64,000 nt of DNA from Defluviitalea saccharophila (GCF_038396635.1 NZ_CP121687.1:1054001-1118000), one strand, 5' to 3'. Shown: positions 30,797 through 40,317, numbered from the stretch's first letter. Made by a program: numbers and translations. Notes: generated by a model not told the origin, from the letters alone.

Positions 30797-30896
30797 TTTA
30801 TCAGCTCCGTCCCTATAATTAGAACCCTCTGCCTTTCATACTATAATTATAATTTACCTTAAAATTAAAGTAAATCATATTATTTAAGTTTTTTGT

Positions 30897-31595
30897 TTAT
30901 TCTTCAATTTCTTCCTTCAATCTCCTGATGTCTTTTATAATAATGTTTTTACCATCCATGTCGATCAACTTTTTCTTTTTTAACTGACTCATCGCCCGGC
31001 TTGCCGTTTCCCTTGTCGTTCCGACAATATTGGCTATATCCTGCCTTGTCATTCCCAGATTAATTTCGATACCTTTAGGTGTGTCTTTTCCATACTCTTT
31101 TGCAAGATTGATCAATACTTTTGCAGTTCTTATATAGGTGTCATTTAAAGCGATTTCTTTTACGTTCATTTGAGAATAATAAAGTCGTTTGCTCAATACT
31201 TTTATAATCTGTAATGCCAGTTCTCTGTTTTCTAATACCATCTTTTCTATGTCTCGATTATAAATCATTCCAACTTCAGCATCTTCAATCACTTCTGCCG
31301 TAGCAGGATATTCTATGTCATTAAACATGGTGACTTCAGCTAAAATTGCTCCTTCTCCAAAAATATTCAGGATGATTTCTCTTCCATCAAAAGATGTTTT
31401 ATACACTTTTATCTTGCCCGATTGAATATAGAAAAAGGACTCTCCTTTATCCCCCTCATTAAAGATAATTGAGCCTTTTGGATATTCTTTTTTTATTTCT
31501 AATTGGCTGATTTTTTTTAGCTGCTCCTCCGACATGCCGGAGAAAACAGGAATTCTTTTTAAGGCAGCAATGTGCTTCTCCACTATATCCCTCAT
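30897..31595 (-). CDS. CRP/FNR-family transcriptional regulator (HcpR-like candidate)
   Basis: 232 residues: a cyclic-nucleotide-type beta-barrel (residues about 15-125), dimer helix and a winged helix-turn-helix (about 183-207, TRQDIANIVGTTRETASRAMSQL). The recognition helix carries Arg195-Glu196...Arg200, the same RE---R pattern with which E. coli CRP reads TGTGA. There is no cysteine, so no FNR-type iron-sulfur cluster, and the Arg-Ser of the cAMP pocket is replaced by Pro-Ala, so cAMP is unlikely. It is divergent from the hybrid-cluster-associated operon, and matching TGTGA sites precede several stress genes nearby. I infer an HcpR-like nitrosative/redox sensor; the ligand is unknown. Confidence 0.88.
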   Translation of the reverse strand: MRDIVEKHIAALKRIPVFSGMSEEQLKKISQLEIKKEYPKGSIIFNEGDKGESFFYIQSGKIKVYKTSFDGREIILNIFGEGAILAEVTMFNDIEYPATAEVIEDAEVGMIYNRDIEKMVLENRELALQIIKVLSKRLYYSQMNVKEIALNDTYIRTAKVLINLAKEYGKDTPKGIEINLGMTRQDIANIVGTTRETASRAMSQLKKKKLIDMDGKNIIIKDIRRLKEEIEE

Positions 31596-31616
31596 TTCAT
31601 TTATATTAATCTAAAA

Positions 31617-31659
31617 TGTGATTAATGTCATATTCAAGTATTCCTATATATTTTATAAT
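31617..31659 (+). promoter_or_regulatory. CRP-type operator and promoter of the 31692 operon
   Basis: TGTGATTAATGTCATA (31617-31632), then 21 bp, then a perfect TATAAT (31654-31659). The operator centre falls near -41.5, a class II activator position. The same site lies just upstream of the divergent regulator gene and could mediate autorepression. Confidence 0.75.
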
Positions 31660-31691
31660 AAATCTATCAATGGTGACAAGGAGGATTTATT

Positions 31692-32351
31692 ATGAGTGCA
31701 TTTTTAGGGCCTATACATTATTGGCTATACAATAAAATTACTTTATTTGAAGAATTAGAAAGAGCTTTAGTAGAAAGTTATACGAATCAATATGGCGAAT
31801 CAATTACTGATATTTTTCAAAAATACTGCGATCAATATGGTGATCCGATTCCGGCCAATGAACCTTTAGAAAATATTATTGATCAGAGCAATATTCATGG
31901 CTGGCTTCAATACAAAATCAGTATTGCAGAAACACGTCAAGCGGCTTTTCTAAATGAAATATTAAATACCTATGGAGATGAGGCTTTACAATTGGCTTTA
32001 AATACATATTACAATCAAGGAGAATCGACAGGCAGGAAAAGTCAATCTACGGAGGCACCTTCTTCTGCTCCTGAACTATTTAAAGCTTTGAATAACTATA
32101 TTTTAGATGGGATGCCCTGTGATCGTGTCAATGAAATCATCGTGTCTGAAGAAGATCGTTTTGAATGGAATACGGTGTCCTGCCTTCATATAGGATACTG
32201 GAATGCCGCAGGGGCGAACCCCGATACATTCTATACTCTAAGAAAACAATGGATCTCTGCATTTATAGAAAATGCAAATTCTGACTATAAATATGAATTT
32301 GAGAAAACCTCACATTCATTATCTCATAAAATATTAAAAGGAGGAAGATAA
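31692..32351 (+). CDS. Hypothetical protein co-transcribed with a hybrid-cluster-associated CxxC protein
   Basis: I do not recognise this 219-residue protein. It starts [23 protein letters not shown] and is predicted soluble and mostly helical. A Ser/Thr/Gly-rich linker at about 112-127 separates two halves. The second half has a distinctive [32 protein letters not shown], with one Cys in each of two short motifs and a conserved-looking His. AAGGAGG precedes the ATG. The next gene begins one base after its stop, so they form an operon driven by the CRP-type promoter. Context suggests a role with the hybrid cluster protein or nitrosative stress; function is unknown. Confidence 0.75.
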   Translation: MSAFLGPIHYWLYNKITLFEELERALVESYTNQYGESITDIFQKYCDQYGDPIPANEPLENIIDQSNIHGWLQYKISIAETRQAAFLNEILNTYGDEALQLALNTYYNQGESTGRKSQSTEAPSSAPELFKALNNYILDGMPCDRVNEIIVSEEDRFEWNTVSCLHIGYWNAAGANPDTFYTLRKQWISAFIENANSDYKYEFEKTSHSLSHKILKGGR

Positions 32352-32352
32352 T

Positions 32353-32538
32353 ATGACAATTACAAAGGATATGCTAATTTCAGAAATTTTAAGAATTAAC
32401 CCCAATGCGGCCAGAATTTTAATGGGCAGCGGAATGGGATGCCTCGGATGTCCTTCATCTCAAGCTGAATCCTTAGAACAGGCAGCTGCCGTTCATGGCA
32501 TTAATGTGGATGAACTGCTAGAAAAATTAAATCAATAA
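32353..32538 (+). CDS. Hybrid-cluster-protein-associated redox disulfide protein (DUF1858)
   Basis: A 61-residue protein ([50 protein letters not shown]...) of the DUF1858 type. CLGC forms a probable redox disulfide at the start of a helix. The family is regularly found fused to or beside the hybrid cluster protein (prismane), which is encoded 4.5 kb away and shares the operator. It starts one base after the preceding stop, with GGAGGAAG just before the ATG. Confidence 0.92.
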   Translation: MTITKDMLISEILRINPNAARILMGSGMGCLGCPSSQAESLEQAAAVHGINVDELLEKLNQ

Positions 32539-32545
32539 AACAAGT

Positions 32546-32582
32546 AAGGATTATAGACTTACCCCCTAAGTCTATAATCCTT
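32546..32582. terminator. Bidirectional terminator between the DUF1858 gene and the symporter gene
   Basis: A 16-bp stem AAGGATTATAGACTTA / TAAGTCTATAATCCTT with a 5-C loop and T6. It serves convergent transcripts. Confidence 0.93.
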
Positions 32583-32592
32583 TTTTCAATTA

Positions 32593-34077
32593 TTATTCCA
32601 TTGTTGCTTCCCCAAAAGCTTCTTGAATCAGAGATGTATTCATTTCTTTACCTAAAAGACTCGCTAAGGGTACGGTAACACTGGATACGATCATAGCAAG
32701 ACAAGAAACAATCGGCATATCAATTAAAAGTATACCTAGTCTCTCTAAGATCAAATACCCTCCTATCACAATGCCTCCGCCTAAAAATCCTGCCCAAGCC
32801 CCAAGTTTTGTAGTTTTTTTCCACCATATTCCCCAGATATAAGGACCAAGGAACATTCCGGATACAATACCCCAGGATAAAGACATAAGATAAACAATCG
32901 TATTGGATTGGAATACAGCCATGACATAGGATAAAGCAACAAATAATGCACAAAAGACTTTCATTATACCCATAGTCTTTTGATCGGATAAATCCGGTCT
33001 TACATACCCCTTTATAAAATCTATAGTAATTGTTGAACTGGAAACAAGTACTAAGGCTGCAAGGGTTGACATGGAGGCTGAGAGAATCAATACGATAATG
33101 ATGCCTAATAAAGCATCCGGCAGTGCTTTTTCTAACATAAGGGGAATAATCATATCGGCATTGCCCTGGGGCATCACTGCAACTCCGTCTTCGATAAAAA
33201 ACAGTCTTCCCAGGGAACCTGTAAAATAAGCACTAACCCCTATGACAAATGCAAAAAGAGTAGAAATAATGGTTCCTTTTTTAATCGCATCTTCATCTTT
33301 AACCGCATAAAATTTGTGAATCATTTGAGGTAAACCCCATACACCGAAACTGGTCATAAAAATTAAACTCATGAGTGATAGTCTTCTGCCCGAATCACTA
33401 AAAGTCATACCAAGTCCCGGATCAAGAGCAGATAATTTGGTAAGTGCCTGGCTAAAACCGCCCACTACATCATTATTAACTACAAAAATGACCATTAGTA
33501 TACTGCCTATTAACATAATAATTCCTTGAATAAAGTCATTGATTGCTGTTGCTACATAGCCCCCTAAGAGAAGGTAAAAGGCTGTAAGTATAGCCATACC
33601 TAAAATAACGGTATTAAAACTTATACCAAAGGAACTCTCAAAAATATATCCTAAGCCTTTATATACTGAAGCTGTATAAGGTACTAAAAATACAAACATT
33701 ATAAGTGCTGCAATAAACTTCATATTCTTGCTTTGGTATCTTTTTTCAAAAAACTCCGGCATCGTACGAACGTCCAAATTATGGGTCATATCCCGAGTTT
33801 TCTTAGCCAGCAGCTTCCATGCAAGCCAACAGCCAAATACTGCATTGCCGATACCAATCCAAGATGCTGATACTCCAAATTTCCAACCTAATCCTCCAGC
33901 ATAGCCAATAAAAATTACTGCTGAAAAATATGAAGTTCCATAGGCAAAGGCACTCATCCATGCCCCCATGTTTCTTCCCCCAAGGAAAAAATCATTGGTA
34001 TCTTTGACCTTCTTATTGCTGTAAAGGCCTACTCCAATCATCACGCCAATAAACACCAATAAAAACAATACTTTCAT
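32593..34077 (-). CDS. Sodium:solute symporter (SSS family), possibly for tyrosine
   Basis: A 494-residue protein with about thirteen membrane segments. It carries the SSS opening DTNDFFLGGRNMGAWMSAFAYGTSYFSAVIFIGYAGG, GGYVATAINDFIQGIIM and VLILSASMSTLAALVLVSSSTITID. Proteins of this family bring amino acids, sugars or vitamins in with Na+. Its T-box leader means the substrate is most likely the amino acid that charges the sensed tRNA; the specifier appears to be TAC (Tyr). Closest named relatives would be the proline or pantothenate symporters, but those names should not be transferred. The gene stands alone. Confidence 0.88.
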   Translation of the reverse strand: MKVLFLLVFIGVMIGVGLYSNKKVKDTNDFFLGGRNMGAWMSAFAYGTSYFSAVIFIGYAGGLGWKFGVSASWIGIGNAVFGCWLAWKLLAKKTRDMTHNLDVRTMPEFFEKRYQSKNMKFIAALIMFVFLVPYTASVYKGLGYIFESSFGISFNTVILGMAILTAFYLLLGGYVATAINDFIQGIIMLIGSILMVIFVVNNDVVGGFSQALTKLSALDPGLGMTFSDSGRRLSLMSLIFMTSFGVWGLPQMIHKFYAVKDEDAIKKGTIISTLFAFVIGVSAYFTGSLGRLFFIEDGVAVMPQGNADMIIPLMLEKALPDALLGIIIVLILSASMSTLAALVLVSSSTITIDFIKGYVRPDLSDQKTMGIMKVFCALFVALSYVMAVFQSNTIVYLMSLSWGIVSGMFLGPYIWGIWWKKTTKLGAWAGFLGGGIVIGGYLILERLGILLIDMPIVSCLAMIVSSVTVPLASLLGKEMNTSLIQEAFGEATME

Positions 34078-34126
34078 TGACTCACATCCCCCTTTAAAAA
34101 TTTAATTGATTATTTTTTTGCAAATA

Positions 34127-34415
34127 AAAAACTCCCGTCCTTATCATAAGGACGAGAGATATTTCCCGCGGTACCACCTTAATTTATTATTGCTTCACAG
34201 CAATAACCTCTTCAAGTACGCCAAAACAATCCTTTTGGGATACTCTATCACTATAACGGGTGAGCCCGGCTTCCTCTACTGGCATATCTTAATATGCGTT
34301 CAAGCAAACACTCTGAGATGTATTCAAATTAATCCGCTTTGCCCCTTTCACCAACCGGGTGCTCTCTGTAAAAGCTTACTTAATTTTACTTCTTCTCATC
34401 AACGCTTTACTACTT
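34127..34415 (-). promoter_or_regulatory. T-box leader of the sodium symporter gene, specifier probably TAC (Tyr)
   Basis: Antiterminator AAGGTGGTACCGCGGG (34165-34180) and terminator stem CTCTCGTCCTTA/TAAGGACGGGAG with T6 (34126-34158). In Stem I, AAATTAA pairs with TTAATTT; the loop below has AGTA on the 5' side and GAA-TAC-A on the 3' side. By the same geometry as in the leuA leader, where GAA-CTC gives Leu, the specifier is TAC at 34320-34322. Confidence 0.92.
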
Positions 34416-34429
34416 TATTCCTTTATTGT

Positions 34430-34458
34430 ATTTTATGATTTATTTTAAATATTGTCAA
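34430..34458 (-). promoter_or_regulatory. Promoter of the symporter T-box transcript
   Basis: Minus-strand perfect TTGACA (34453-34458), 17 bp, TAAAAT (34430-34435), just upstream of Stem I. Confidence 0.8.
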
Positions 34459-34490
34459 TAGTATAATATATATTATATATTAGAAAATTA

Positions 34491-35957
34491 TTATTGAAAA
34501 TCTTTATCTAAGTTAATAACGATTGCCTTCGACCTTGTCATGGCTTCGATACTGTATCGGATTCCCTGAGTGCCTAATCCAGATGCTTTTACACCAAGGA
34601 ATGGGAAGTGGTCAGGACCTCTCTCTGTTTTATTATTAATTTGGACGGTTCCAACTTCTAATTTCTGTGCAATCGCAAAGGCCTTATCAATATTTTTAGT
34701 AAATACACAGCCTTGAAGTCCGTATTCTGATCTGTTCGATATATCAATGGCTTCTTCAATAGTTTTTACTCTGATAATTGGCAGCACAGGGCCAAAAGGT
34801 TCTTCCCATGCAATTCTCATATCTTCAGTAACATGATCAAACACGGTAGGCCAGATGTATCTTTTTTCTCGCTTATTTCCTATAAGGAGTTTAGCACCTT
34901 TTTGGATGGCATCGTCAATTAATTCCTGTACAAAATCTGCTGCTTTATCATTAATTAAAGGGGTAATTTGCGCATCGTCTTCAGGTCTGCCCACTGTAAG
35001 CTTTGCTACCTCGGCAACGATTTTAGAAGCCAGTTCATCAGCGATACTATCCATTAACAATACTCTTTTAACAGCAGTACATCTTTGACCGGAATAATTG
35101 AAGGCTCCTTTAACGATATTTTGAGCGGTTTCATCCAGGTCACAATCTTCCAGTACAATGGCAGCGTCCTTGCCTCCAAGTTCCAATAACAAAGGAATCA
35201 TTCCCGCTTCTTTTGCAATGTGATGACCAATCTCCGTACTGCCTGTAAAATTAATCATATCAATACCGGGGTGCGTAATTAAATAATCTCCGATCTCTGA
35301 GCCTTTTCCTGTTACAATATTTAATACCCCTGGTGGAAGTCCGGCTTCACAAAAGATTTGTCCCAGATACATTGCACTGATAGAACCCTGGGTCGGCGGT
35401 TTAAATACAACGCTGTTTCCTCCTACCAAAGCCGGCGCAATCTTGGATATGGATAAGTTAACAGGATAATTAAAAGGAGCAATGCATAATATTACCCCTA
35501 AAGGTACTCTTTCTACAAGAGATATTTTGGTTTTATCAAACCCCGGGAAAGCATCTCCGTAAATCGTTTCACCGGTCATTCTTTTAGCGGTTTCTGCCGT
35601 AAAATGCATAAAATCAACGGTTCGCTTTACTTCAGATATGGCTGAACTTTTGGCTTTAGCGATTTCTTTAACTAAAACATCCGCAATTTCTTCTTCGTAT
35701 TTTTCCATAATTCTTGCTGCTTTGTGAATGATATTTGCTCTTTCACTAATCGGTATCTTTGCCCATTCCTTCTGTGCATCTTTGGCATTTTGTACAGCAA
35801 AATCGACATCCTCTTTAGTTTGTGCTTGTATTTCCCCAATTAAAGAGTCATCTACCGGAGAGTAAATTTGAATTCTTTCTCCTGCCGATGATTCTGTCCA
35901 CTGTCCACCACATAAATTTTTATATATATTTCCTTCTCTGAAAATGCATGAAAACAT
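34491..35957 (-). CDS. gapN: NADP-dependent non-phosphorylating glyceraldehyde-3-phosphate dehydrogenase
   Basis: A 488-residue aldehyde dehydrogenase. Catalytic residues are Cys293 (YSGQRCTAVKRVL), Glu259 (LLLELGGKDAAIV) and Asn163 (APFNYPVNLS). The terminal RGPDHFPFLGVKASGLGTQGI and YSIEAMTRSKAIV are typical of GapN rather than general aldehyde dehydrogenases. GapN oxidises glyceraldehyde-3-phosphate straight to 3-phosphoglycerate, yielding NADPH but no ATP. GAGGTGATTTT precedes the ATG. The gene is divergent from zupT; a CRP-type site lies in the shared gap, 20 bp from a TATAAT directed at gapN. Confidence 0.92.
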   Translation of the reverse strand: MFSCIFREGNIYKNLCGGQWTESSAGERIQIYSPVDDSLIGEIQAQTKEDVDFAVQNAKDAQKEWAKIPISERANIIHKAARIMEKYEEEIADVLVKEIAKAKSSAISEVKRTVDFMHFTAETAKRMTGETIYGDAFPGFDKTKISLVERVPLGVILCIAPFNYPVNLSISKIAPALVGGNSVVFKPPTQGSISAMYLGQIFCEAGLPPGVLNIVTGKGSEIGDYLITHPGIDMINFTGSTEIGHHIAKEAGMIPLLLELGGKDAAIVLEDCDLDETAQNIVKGAFNYSGQRCTAVKRVLLMDSIADELASKIVAEVAKLTVGRPEDDAQITPLINDKAADFVQELIDDAIQKGAKLLIGNKREKRYIWPTVFDHVTEDMRIAWEEPFGPVLPIIRVKTIEEAIDISNRSEYGLQGCVFTKNIDKAFAIAQKLEVGTVQINNKTERGPDHFPFLGVKASGLGTQGIRYSIEAMTRSKAIVINLDKDFQ

Positions 35958-36082
35958 AAAATCACCTCTTTGGCATTATACTTTAATTTAAATACAAATA
36001 TATCATATTATGTATTAACTACTATATGATAATTATTATTGATTTTTTACTTTTTTTATTTTAATATACAATTGTATCCCTA

Positions 36083-36124
36083 ATTATATTAACTTTTTTT
36101 AAAAATACTATGATTAGAATCACA
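36083..36124 (-). promoter_or_regulatory. CRP-type site with -10 box facing gapN (weaker case)
   Basis: On the minus strand TGTGATTCTAATCATA (36109-36124) is followed after 20 bp by TATAAT (36083-36088). This is one base shorter than the 21 bp at the better sites. The palindrome also lies 28 bp before the zupT start, so it could affect that gene instead. Confidence 0.45.
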
Positions 36125-36151
36125 ATTTTTAATTTGAAAGAGGGTAATTGA

Positions 36152-36961
36152 ATGAATCTAAATAATATACTGATTGCTTTCGGACTCACTTTATTCGCTG
36201 GTCTTTCTACAGGAATCGGAAGTCTACTGGCATTTTTCACAAAGAAAACCAATACAAAATTCCTTTCTGTCAGTTTAGGGTTCTCTGCTGGAGTGATGAT
36301 TTATGTATCCATGATAGAAATCTTTGTGAAAGCAAAGGACTCTTTAGTTGCCGCTTTAGGAAATGCAAAGGGTTCATGGGTTACCGTAATCGGATTTTTT
36401 GGTGGCATGTTTCTTATTGCACTAATAGATACCTTTATTCCTTCATCTGAAAATCCCCATGAGATGTACAAAGTAGAAGATATAAATGAGAGTAATCCTC
36501 CTAACCAGAAAAGCCTGCTTCGTACCGGTATTTTTACCGCCCTGGTAATTGCAATACACAATTTCCCCGAAGGTCTTGCAACTTTTACGGCTGCCTTAAA
36601 AGATCCTTCCCTTGGAATTCCTATAGCAGTAGCGATTGCTATTCACAATATTCCTGAAGGTATTGCGGTATCCGTACCGATTTTCTATGCCACAGGGGAC
36701 AGAAAGAAAGCATTCAGGTATTCCTTTTTATCAGGTCTTTCAGAACCCTTGGGAGCCTTGGTAGGCTATATGCTTTTATCTTCGCTATTTAATGATATTA
36801 CCTTTGGAATATTGTTCGCAGCTGTGGCAGGGATTATGGTGTATATATCCTTAGACGAACTTCTTCCTGCTGCTGAAGAATACGGAGAACATCATCTGTC
36901 CATATACGGTGTTGTGGCAGGAATGATCGTAATGGCTATTAGTTTACTATTATTTGTATAA
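36152..36961 (+). CDS. zupT: ZIP-family metal transporter (ZupT-like)
   Basis: A 269-residue protein with eight membrane segments. Helices IV and V carry the metal-binding [10 protein letters not shown] and [12 protein letters not shown] motifs of the ZupT/GufA branch. A hydrophilic cytoplasmic loop lies near residues 97-125. It imports divalent cations such as zinc, iron or manganese; the sequence does not settle which. AAAGAGGG stands before the ATG. It is divergent from gapN and is followed by a bidirectional terminator. Confidence 0.93.
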   Translation: MNLNNILIAFGLTLFAGLSTGIGSLLAFFTKKTNTKFLSVSLGFSAGVMIYVSMIEIFVKAKDSLVAALGNAKGSWVTVIGFFGGMFLIALIDTFIPSSENPHEMYKVEDINESNPPNQKSLLRTGIFTALVIAIHNFPEGLATFTAALKDPSLGIPIAVAIAIHNIPEGIAVSVPIFYATGDRKKAFRYSFLSGLSEPLGALVGYMLLSSLFNDITFGILFAAVAGIMVYISLDELLPAAEEYGEHHLSIYGVVAGMIVMAISLLLFV

Positions 36962-37017
36962 TCAAAAGTATTTTTTCACCAGTGCCTCAAAAATATTCTA
37001 TAAAGTATGTAATAAAA

Positions 37018-37060
37018 AACCCCTTCGCTCCAATCCAATGGAGATCAAACGAAGGGGTTT
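37018..37060. terminator. Bidirectional terminator between zupT and hcp
   Basis: Outer stem AACCCCTTCG/CGAAGGGGTT with an inner CTCC/GGAG stem. A- and T-runs on both sides lie between convergent genes. Confidence 0.88.
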
Positions 37061-37094
37061 ATACTTGTTAGTCTAAATTATGCTGTTTTAAATC

Positions 37095-38735
37095 TTATCC
37101 TAAAAACATTTTTAAATCGTCTTCTACGTTTGTGATACCGCCGATTCCGAAGTTTTCTACTAATACCTTTGCAACATTTGGAGAAAGGAATGCTGGAAGG
37201 GTTGGTCCTAAGTGGATATTTTTCACTCCAAGGTATAATAATGCAAGAAGTACAATAACCGCTTTTTGTTCATACCATGCGATATTATAGGAAATTGGAA
37301 GCTCATTGATATCGTTTAATTCAAATACTTCTTTTAATTTAAGCGCAATTACCGCAAGGGAATAAGAGTCATTACATTGTCCGGCATCAAGAACTCTTGG
37401 AATGCCACCTATATCTCCTAATTCCAGTTTGTTGTATTTATATTTTGCACATCCTGCTGTTAAAATCACTGTATCTTTTGGAAGTGCTTTTGCAAAATCT
37501 GTATAGTAATCTCTGCTCTTCATTCTTCCGTCACAGCCAGCCATAACGAAGAAACGTTTAATAGCTCCTGACTTAACTGCTTCTACTACTTTATCTGCAA
37601 GAGAAAGCACTGTGTTATGAGCAAATCCTCCAACAATTTCTCCTCTTTCAATTTCTGTAGGTGGTGCACATTTCTTTGCGTGTTCAATGATCTCAGAGAA
37701 ATCTTTTCCGTCTTTTCCATCAGGAATATGTTTTAAGCCTTCAAAGCCTACGGAACCTGTTGTATATACTCTGTCTTTATAGGAATCTTTTGGTGGAACA
37801 AGACAGTTGGTTGTCATTAAAATAGGTCCATTGAATTTTTCAAATTCTTCATTTTGTTTCCACCATGCATTACCGTAGTTACCTACAAAATGATCATATT
37901 TTTTGAATGCCGGATAGTAGTTTGCAGGAAGCATTTCACTATGAGTATATACATCTACTCCAGTACCTTCTGTTTGCTTAAGCAATTCTTCCATATCTTT
38001 TAAATCATGACCACTTATTAAGATACCTGGATTATTTCTTACTCCGATATTAACTTTTGTAATTTCAGGATGTCCATAGGTGGAAGTATTCGCTTTGTCT
38101 AAAAGTGCCATTACATCTACCCCATGTTTTCCTGTTTCCATGGTTAATGCAATTAAATCTTGGGCAGACAAGCTGTCATCTAAGGTTGCAGCTAATGCTT
38201 TTTGAAGGAAAGCATGAATATTATTGTCTTCATAGCCTAAATTTAATGCGTGTTTTCCATACGCAGCCATTCCTTTTAACCCGTATGTAATGAGTTCTCT
38301 TAAGGAACGAACATCTTCATTTTCTGTAGCTAAGATACCTACAGTTTCTGCCTTCTTGTCAAACTCTGCTTCATCCAATGTAAAGAGAGCTGCATCATGG
38401 GTGATCTGTTCAACATTTCCTCCTGCATTAAGCACTTCTTGCTTTAATGCTTCACGAACTTCTAATGCTTTATTAATACGTTTAATAAAATCTGCTCTGT
38501 CGAAGTTTGCATTTGTAATTGTAGCAAATAAATTCTCCATAATGAATTTATTCACTGCTTGGTTTTCTACTCCTACTTTTCTTCCTTCAGTAGCATACAT
38601 AGAAATTCCTTTAAGTGTATAAATTAATAAGTCTTGAAGATTAGACACATCTGCAGTCTTTCCACATACCCCTCTTAAAGTACATCCGCTTCCTTTTGCT
38701 GTTTCTTGACATTGATAACAAAACATATTTGACAT
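37095..38735 (-). CDS. hcp: Hybrid cluster protein (hydroxylamine reductase), class I
   Basis: 546 residues. The N-terminal cysteines C6-x2-C9-x8-C18-x5-C24 ([19 protein letters not shown]) bind the [4Fe-4S] cluster and mark class I, the form of strict anaerobes. Hybrid-cluster ligands lie in the C-terminal half ([38 protein letters not shown]). The enzyme reduces nitric oxide or hydroxylamine and protects against nitrosative stress in the cytoplasm. Its promoter has a CRP-type site at -41.5, shared in sequence and geometry with the nearby CxxC operon and the flavodiiron gene. Monocistronic; RBS GAGGGAGGACAAA. Confidence 0.97.
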   Translation of the reverse strand: MSNMFCYQCQETAKGSGCTLRGVCGKTADVSNLQDLLIYTLKGISMYATEGRKVGVENQAVNKFIMENLFATITNANFDRADFIKRINKALEVREALKQEVLNAGGNVEQITHDAALFTLDEAEFDKKAETVGILATENEDVRSLRELITYGLKGMAAYGKHALNLGYEDNNIHAFLQKALAATLDDSLSAQDLIALTMETGKHGVDVMALLDKANTSTYGHPEITKVNIGVRNNPGILISGHDLKDMEELLKQTEGTGVDVYTHSEMLPANYYPAFKKYDHFVGNYGNAWWKQNEEFEKFNGPILMTTNCLVPPKDSYKDRVYTTGSVGFEGLKHIPDGKDGKDFSEIIEHAKKCAPPTEIERGEIVGGFAHNTVLSLADKVVEAVKSGAIKRFFVMAGCDGRMKSRDYYTDFAKALPKDTVILTAGCAKYKYNKLELGDIGGIPRVLDAGQCNDSYSLAVIALKLKEVFELNDINELPISYNIAWYEQKAVIVLLALLYLGVKNIHLGPTLPAFLSPNVAKVLVENFGIGGITNVEDDLKMFLG

Positions 38736-38803
38736 ATTTTGTCCTCCCTCGTAAATTTATTTTATATTATTCATACATGTTTAGTATGTTTTTTCTTAAG
38801 TAT

Positions 38804-38846
38804 ATAATAGAGGATTTTGGGTGTTAAATCAGTGATTTATATCACA
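38804..38846 (-). promoter_or_regulatory. CRP-type operator and promoter of hcp
   Basis: Minus strand: TGTGATATAAATCACT (38831-38846), 21 bp, TATTAT (38804-38809). The operator is a near-perfect palindrome and its spacing to the -10 equals that at 31617-31659 to the base. The -35 is poor, as expected for an activated promoter. Confidence 0.8.
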
Positions 38847-38881
38847 AGTTAAAAAAAGATAAAAGAATTTAAAAAAACAAA

Positions 38882-38909
38882 AAGTGATGCACCTAGAGGT
38901 ACATCACTT
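38882..38909 (-). terminator. Terminator of the phosphofructokinase gene
   Basis: AAGTGATGtACCT against AGGTgCATCACTT with a tiny loop, followed on the minus strand by TTTTGTTTTTTT. Confidence 0.88.
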
Positions 38910-38920
38910 AGTAAAATACC

Positions 38921-40159
38921 CTACTCGCAGGCTCTTTCTCTTAAATTGTGTAAAATCTTTGGCGCCTTCGGTGCTCTAATTCTATGAGCTGCCGGGAACC
39001 CTGAGCCAACCAAAGGGCGGGCATAGAATTTAAAGGCATCCGTTACATTGTTTCCTGCCGCGTTGATAAATTCATCAGGCATAACCTTTGTTTTTCCTGC
39101 AATCTCTTCTAATTTTCTTAGTTCATAGTTAACCGAATAAAAGCCTGTTCTTTGAATGGTGATTGAACCATCTACATTATACCAGATGGCATATTGAGCA
39201 GCTTTTTCTCCTACTTCTCTTGCTTCATATTGGTCAATATCAGAAACACAACCCATAAATGAACGCTGCAAATATCCTAATGTATCTGAGCGAACCCTGC
39301 TTATATTTAACTTTGTTTTAACCTGATCAGCAAGCAAGTCTCCTAACGCCCCTGTTCCGGAAAGCTGAACATTTCCGTGGGCATCTTTTTCAATATTTTC
39401 TTTTAATTTAGTAATAATAGGCGTACCATTTTCATCTTGTATACCTTCAGATACAGCAACTACACATCTTCCGTATTTATTATATACTTCTTTTACATCC
39501 ATTAAAAATCTATCAAGATCAAATGCTCTTTCAGGAAGATAAATGAGATGAGGACCGTCATCTGGATACTTTTGTGCCAAGGCTGCGGCAGCCGTTAAGA
39601 ATCCTGCATGTCTTCCCATAACAACGCCGATATAAATCCCTGGAAGAGCCCTATTATCTAAATTAGCTCCCATAAATGCCTGCGCAACAAATCTGGCAGC
39701 AGAACCATAGCCTGGAGTATGGTCATTAAGTACTAAGTCATTATCAATTGTCTTGGGAATATGTATTGCCCTGAATTCATAGTCTGATTTTTTCGCATTT
39801 TCATTTACTATACGAACTGTGTCGGCAGAATCATTTCCGCCAATATAGAAAAAATATCTTACATCATGGGCCTTCAAAACATTAAATATTTCTTTGCAGT
39901 ATTTTTCATCCGGTTTGTCTCTTGTAGAAAGCAATGCAGAAGAAGGTGTTCTTGCTACTTGTTCTAAATTATTTGTTGTTTCCTGTGTCAAATCTACAAA
40001 GTCTTCATTAATAATTCCCGCTACGCCGTTTACTGCTCCATATACTTTTGTAATCTGTTGAAACTTTCGAGATTCCAGTACAACACCTACAAGAGACTGA
40101 TTAATAACAGCGGTGGGACCTCCACCTTGTGCAACCACTACTTTTCCTTCCAGTTTCAT
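38921..40159 (-). CDS. pfp: Pyrophosphate-type 6-phosphofructokinase
   Basis: A 412-residue phosphofructokinase. It has the N-terminal AQGGGPTAVINQSL, then IGGNDSADT at 106-114, IPKTIDNDL and VMGRHAGFLTAA. Asp110 in GGND replaces the Gly of the ATP enzyme's GGDGS motif, the residue change that marks PPi as phosphoryl donor; the length also fits the long PPi type. The reaction is reversible, serving glycolysis and gluconeogenesis. The ATG at 40159 is chosen because AAGGGTGATTGAT precedes it; the frame stays open 25 codons further upstream. Confidence 0.9.
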   Translation of the reverse strand: MKLEGKVVVAQGGGPTAVINQSLVGVVLESRKFQQITKVYGAVNGVAGIINEDFVDLTQETTNNLEQVARTPSSALLSTRDKPDEKYCKEIFNVLKAHDVRYFFYIGGNDSADTVRIVNENAKKSDYEFRAIHIPKTIDNDLVLNDHTPGYGSAARFVAQAFMGANLDNRALPGIYIGVVMGRHAGFLTAAAALAQKYPDDGPHLIYLPERAFDLDRFLMDVKEVYNKYGRCVVAVSEGIQDENGTPIITKLKENIEKDAHGNVQLSGTGALGDLLADQVKTKLNISRVRSDTLGYLQRSFMGCVSDIDQYEAREVGEKAAQYAIWYNVDGSITIQRTGFYSVNYELRKLEEIAGKTKVMPDEFINAAGNNVTDAFKFYARPLVGSGFPAAHRIRAPKAPKILHNLRERACE

Positions 40160-40317
40160 ATCAATCACCCTTCTCATCATCATATTGAAGATATACTGTA
40201 TTGTTATTATAACAAATACATAGAAAATTTGCATTTACTTTTTAGAAATTTATGATTATTATATATTATTAACAAAATATAAAATAAATAATCAGTTTTA
40301 ATGATTAATAAAAATTA

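Noticed and set aside
32720-32953. Minus-strand open frame inside the symporter gene
   Set aside because: It is a shifted frame within a clear membrane transporter gene with no independent support.
36027-36042. Fur-like box TGATAATTATTATTGA between gapN and zupT
   Set aside because: Only one half fits the consensus and the stretch is very AT-rich, so chance is likely.
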